Positions 14,154 through 16,055 of a stretch of DNA of 16,055 bases are shown here, one piece after another. A program made the translations under genes and the position numbers. Source of the stretch: Chloroflexota bacterium (lineage in GTDB: Bacteria > Chloroflexota > Dehalococcoidia > Lucifugimonadales > UBA3495); assembly GCA_022561675.1 (NCBI GenBank), contig JADFQT010000016.1, forward strand, positions 1 to 16,055. Direction: 5' to 3'. How positions within the stretch are numbered: position 1 is the stretch's first letter; every line of letters starts with the position of its first letter. The notes beneath the pieces are model-generated. The model saw only the letters and a list, made by a program, of their open reading frames with translations. It was not told the DNA's origin and did no database searches.

Positions 14154-14240
14154 CGTCGCTCCGGCGAAAGCCGGAGCCCAGATGCCCGCCCCTGGTTGTT
14201 GGGTAGATGACGCTGGATTCCGGCCTGCGCCGGAATGACG
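14154..14240. repeat. 87-base REP/MITE-like palindromic repeat
   Basis: The ends are inverted copies: CGTCGCTCCGGC at the left and GCCGGAATGACG at the right. Each half is itself a hairpin: GCTCCGGC-GAAA-GCCGGAGC (14158-14177) and ATTCCGGC-CTGC-GCCGGAAT (14217-14236). This is the general form of the non-autonomous repeats that read CGTCATTCCGGCGAAAGCCGG in many bacterial genomes. It lies in the 165-base gap between two converging genes. Paired hairpins here could also act as a bidirectional transcript end. Confidence 0.75.
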
Positions 14241-14276
14241 TGGGCCGTTTTGAGATATTTCCTTTACCTCCAAGCC

Positions 14277-14963
14277 TTATTCTTTGGGAGGGCGCGGCTG
14301 CTCCCGAGCTTCTGGCGCGGGGTCCACAGCTGGCCGGCGGTCCTCCCGAAGCTCAAACCTCCGCTTCTCCCTAAAAAACAGCAGCAAAATTGCGGGCCCG
14401 AAGGACCAGAGCATTACATAAATCCCGCTGGCAATGCCCAAGGCGGTAAATAACCCCACGAAGCAGCCCGGTCGCCGGCTGACGATGATATGGGCTGGAA
14501 TGGAAACCAAAAGAGTGGCCAGGCTGCCGGCAAAAATGAGTCCGGTCAGCCTTCCGATGATATTAAACCGTTCCCAGCCCTGGCAGTAAACAAAAAGCAG
14601 GAAGCTCCAGACAATCCAGCTTACGCCCATAAGGGCCATCCACCGCCAGAATACCAATATGTGTTCATACAGGCGGAAAAGCTCCAATAGGGCCAGGCTG
14701 GCGCCGCCGATTAGGATCGCCAGCATCAGGCCCGCCACCGCCGCCGGGATAGCCAGGCGCCACCCGCGTATGGGGCGGTTGAGTTCCAGCTTGCCTGATC
14801 CAAAAATGAATAGGGCCTGGAACCCTAAGGTGACCAGCACCGCGAAAGGAATCGCCGATCGAAGGTCAATAAAAGCAGTTGAGCCCAGGCTCAGTACCAG
14901 GCCCAGGTACAGGGCCAGCAGGACCCAGCGGAGCCAGCGCAGCGATAGGGCGATTTTCAACAT
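14277..14963 (-). CDS. Conserved multi-pass membrane protein, function unknown
   Basis: The 228-residue product has about six hydrophobic segments: 13-32, 37-55, 70-96, 101-127, 140-161 and 169-197. A short charged loop RRPGC (near 163) and the segment GIYVMLWSFGPAILLLFFREKRR close the membrane part. The last 30 residues are hydrophilic (ELREDRRPAVDPAPEAREQPRP) and probably cytoplasmic. No catalytic or transport signature is recognised. Similar proteins with the RRPGCFVG and MLWSFGP stretches seem familiar to me from uncharacterised membrane proteins of environmental bacteria, but I cannot name a family. It is transcribed away from ileS and has no operon partner in the window. Confidence 0.8.
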   Translation of the reverse strand: MLKIALSLRWLRWVLLALYLGLVLSLGSTAFIDLRSAIPFAVLVTLGFQALFIFGSGKLELNRPIRGWRLAIPAAVAGLMLAILIGGASLALLELFRLYEHILVFWRWMALMGVSWIVWSFLLFVYCQGWERFNIIGRLTGLIFAGSLATLLVSIPAHIIVSRRPGCFVGLFTALGIASGIYVMLWSFGPAILLLFFREKRRFELREDRRPAVDPAPEAREQPRPPKE

Positions 14964-15126
14964 TGCCTGCTACTTCTTGGAATTCCCCGGCGCATTTCCC
15001 AGCAGGTGCGTGCTCATCCGCAAGGGCCAAACGCTTGGGGCTGATCCATCCAATTGCCGGGCTAGGATCGCGCCGCAGAGCGTTTTCGGGGCCATTTTTG
15101 GACGGCAAGTCCACCTTTCAGTGGAG

Positions 15127-15132
15127 TATAAT
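15127..15132 (+). promoter_or_regulatory. -10 element of the ileS promoter
   Basis: TATAAT is a perfect -10 box 45 bases before the ileS ATG. The -35 is unclear: TTGGAC (15098-15103) is 23 bases away, too far for a standard promoter. The short leader has no room for a T-box. Confidence 0.55.
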
Positions 15133-15177
15133 ACCCTGCGTCGACCAAAAAGCGCCCCTATATAAGGAATGCCAGCA

Positions 15178-16055
15178 ATGTTCAAAGCCGTACCCAGCCG
15201 GGTCAGCTTTCCGCAGATGGAAGCCAACATCCTCCAATACTGGAAGGATCGGGACGTCTTTCGTCGCACTGAAACCGAGCGGGCGGACGCCCCGCTGTTT
15301 ATGCTGTTTGAGGGTCCACCCACGGCCAACGGCAGCCCCGGCATCCACCACGTTTTGGCGCGGGTGTTCAAGGATGTCATCTGTCGCCACCGCACCATGA
15401 AGGGTTATCGTTGCCTGCGAAAAGGGGGCTGGGACACCCACGGATTGCCTGTGGAACTGGAAGTAGAGAAAGAGCTGGGCCTAAATTCAAAACGAGAGAT
15501 TGAAGAGTACGGCATCGAGAGGTTCAACCAGCGTTGTAAAGAGAGCGTTTTCCGGTATGTTAAGGAATGGGAGGTCATGACCGACCGCATCGGTTTTTGG
15601 GTCGACATGGAGCATCCCTATGTCACCCTGGAAAACGATTACATCGAAACCGGCTGGTGGATTCTCAAGCAGCTCTGGGACCGGGATCTGCTCTACCAGG
15701 GCGTGCGGGGAACGCCGCACTGCCCGCGCTGCGAAACCAGCCTCAGCTCCCACGAAGTGGCTCTGGGCTACAAGGAGAACACGCCCGACCCTTCGGTATT
15801 CGTCAAGTTTCCCCTGACCCCCCCTTTCCCCCCCCTTGCCAAGGGGGGGATTCAGGGGGGGTTGACTCCTGACGTGCCCACCTTTTTGCTGGCCTGGACC
15901 ACCACCCCCTGGACGCTGCCCGGCAACACCGCCCTGGCGGTCGCGGAAGACGAGGAATACTCGCTGGTCCAGCTGGAGGAATCTGAAAAACCGGAGCGGC
16001 TGCTCCTGGCCACCAAGCTGCTGGGAAGTGCCCTTCGGGAGGAATATCAGGTCGT
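15178..16055 (+). CDS. ileS: Isoleucyl-tRNA synthetase, eukaryote-like type (5' part, runs off right edge)
   Basis: IleRS charges tRNA-Ile and hydrolyses mischarged Val-tRNA. My translation gives 292 codons without a stop: MFKAVPSRVSFPQMEANILQ, the HIGH-region GPPTANGSPGIHHVLARVFKD (GIHH at 55-58), KGGWDTHGLPVELEVEKELG, the CP1 zinc pair CPRC (182-185) with SSHEVALGY, and the editing-domain start LAWTTTPWTLPGN (W240). The GPPTANG-x-PGIHH form is typical of the eukaryote-like bacterial IleRS (ileS2 type, often mupirocin-tolerant) rather than the E. coli type GPPYANG-x-IHIGH. AAGGA (15164-15168) is nine bases from the ATG at 15178; an in-frame ATG at 15169 is too close to it. About 16 residues (214-229) come from a palindromic repeat and look foreign. 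The KMSKS part is outside the window. Confidence 0.95.
   Translation, partial: MFKAVPSRVSFPQMEANILQYWKDRDVFRRTETERADAPLFMLFEGPPTANGSPGIHHVLARVFKDVICRHRTMKGYRCLRKGGWDTHGLPVELEVEKELGLNSKREIEEYGIERFNQRCKESVFRYVKEWEVMTDRIGFWVDMEHPYVTLENDYIETGWWILKQLWDRDLLYQGVRGTPHCPRCETSLSSHEVALGYKENTPDPSVFVKFPLTPPFPPLAKGGIQGGLTPDVPTFLLAWTTTPWTLPGNTALAVAEDEEYSLVQLEESEKPERLLLATKLLGSALREEYQV
15814..15866. repeat. C-run/G-run palindromic repeat inserted in frame within ileS
   Basis: Runs of seven and eight C (15818-15824, 15828-15835) are mirrored by runs of seven G (15843-15849, 15855-15861) around TTGCCAA (15836-15842). The arms CTGACC and GGTTGAC lie outside. The sequence codes TPPFPPLAKGGIQGGL without a stop. 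This is the form of dispersed palindromes common in some bacterial genomes; it divides the usual FPL...T-x-LLAWTTTPW region of IleRS. Confidence 0.85.

Noticed and set aside
14082..14273. 63-codon minus-strand frame reading RHSGAGRNP...APAFAGATN
   Set aside because: This is the typical false protein translated from a CGTCATTCCGGCG-type repeat, not a gene.
14964..15177. T-box leader for ileS
   Set aside because: The likely start site leaves a leader of about 39 bases, and no T-box sequence (TGGnACCGCG-like) is present.

Overview
The window is bacterial, GC-rich chromosomal DNA. Its left 10 kb (1-9954, minus strand) is a continuous str-S10-spc translation cluster, read from rpsL at 9954 leftwards: rpsL, rpsG, fusA, rpsJ, rplC, rplD, rplW, rplB, rpsS, rplV, rpsC, rplP, rpmC, rpsQ, rplN, rplX and the start of a gene that is probably rplE, cut by the left edge. 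Genes are packed with gaps of a few bases or with ATGA-type overlaps. No tuf lies between fusA and rpsJ. The style of the ribosomal proteins (L24 with a CxxC...CxxC knuckle, S12 with an insert, tailed S3/S17/L4) and the eukaryote-like IleRS suggest Chloroflexota, perhaps Dehalococcoidia or SAR202-like. This is a judgement from family resemblance, not a proven assignment.

The most unusual feature of the left half is a set of long low-complexity tails on ribosomal proteins. S17 carries about 145 extra C-terminal residues with 34-residue repeats. L4 carries about 65, S3 about 45. The putative L5 carries about 140 extra N-terminal residues with 18-residue repeats. The S17 and L5 tails share an APAPARRQR block and an identical 31-base DNA stretch in the same reading frame, so the module appears to have moved between genes of one operon.

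The centre (9955-10368) is a divergent control region. Two sigma-70-type promoters stand back to back; their perfect TTGACA -35 boxes are 3 bases apart and form a palindrome. The left promoter drives rpsL and the ribosomal cluster. The right promoter drives a TPP riboswitch with an intrinsic terminator, followed by thiC. Ribosome synthesis and thiamine pyrimidine synthesis therefore share one promoter island.

The right part holds thiC (HMP-P synthase) with a strong terminator, a GYD-domain gene with its own extended -10 promoter, thiD (HMP-P kinase), a small retropepsin-like protein with DTA instead of DTG, an 87-base REP/MITE-like repeat, a minus-strand six-helix membrane protein of unknown function, and the first 292 codons of ileS, interrupted in frame by a C-run/G-run palindromic repeat of about 50 bases. 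ThiC and ThiD carry out successive steps of the pyrimidine branch of thiamine synthesis. The GYD, retropepsin-like and membrane proteins have no known link to that pathway.
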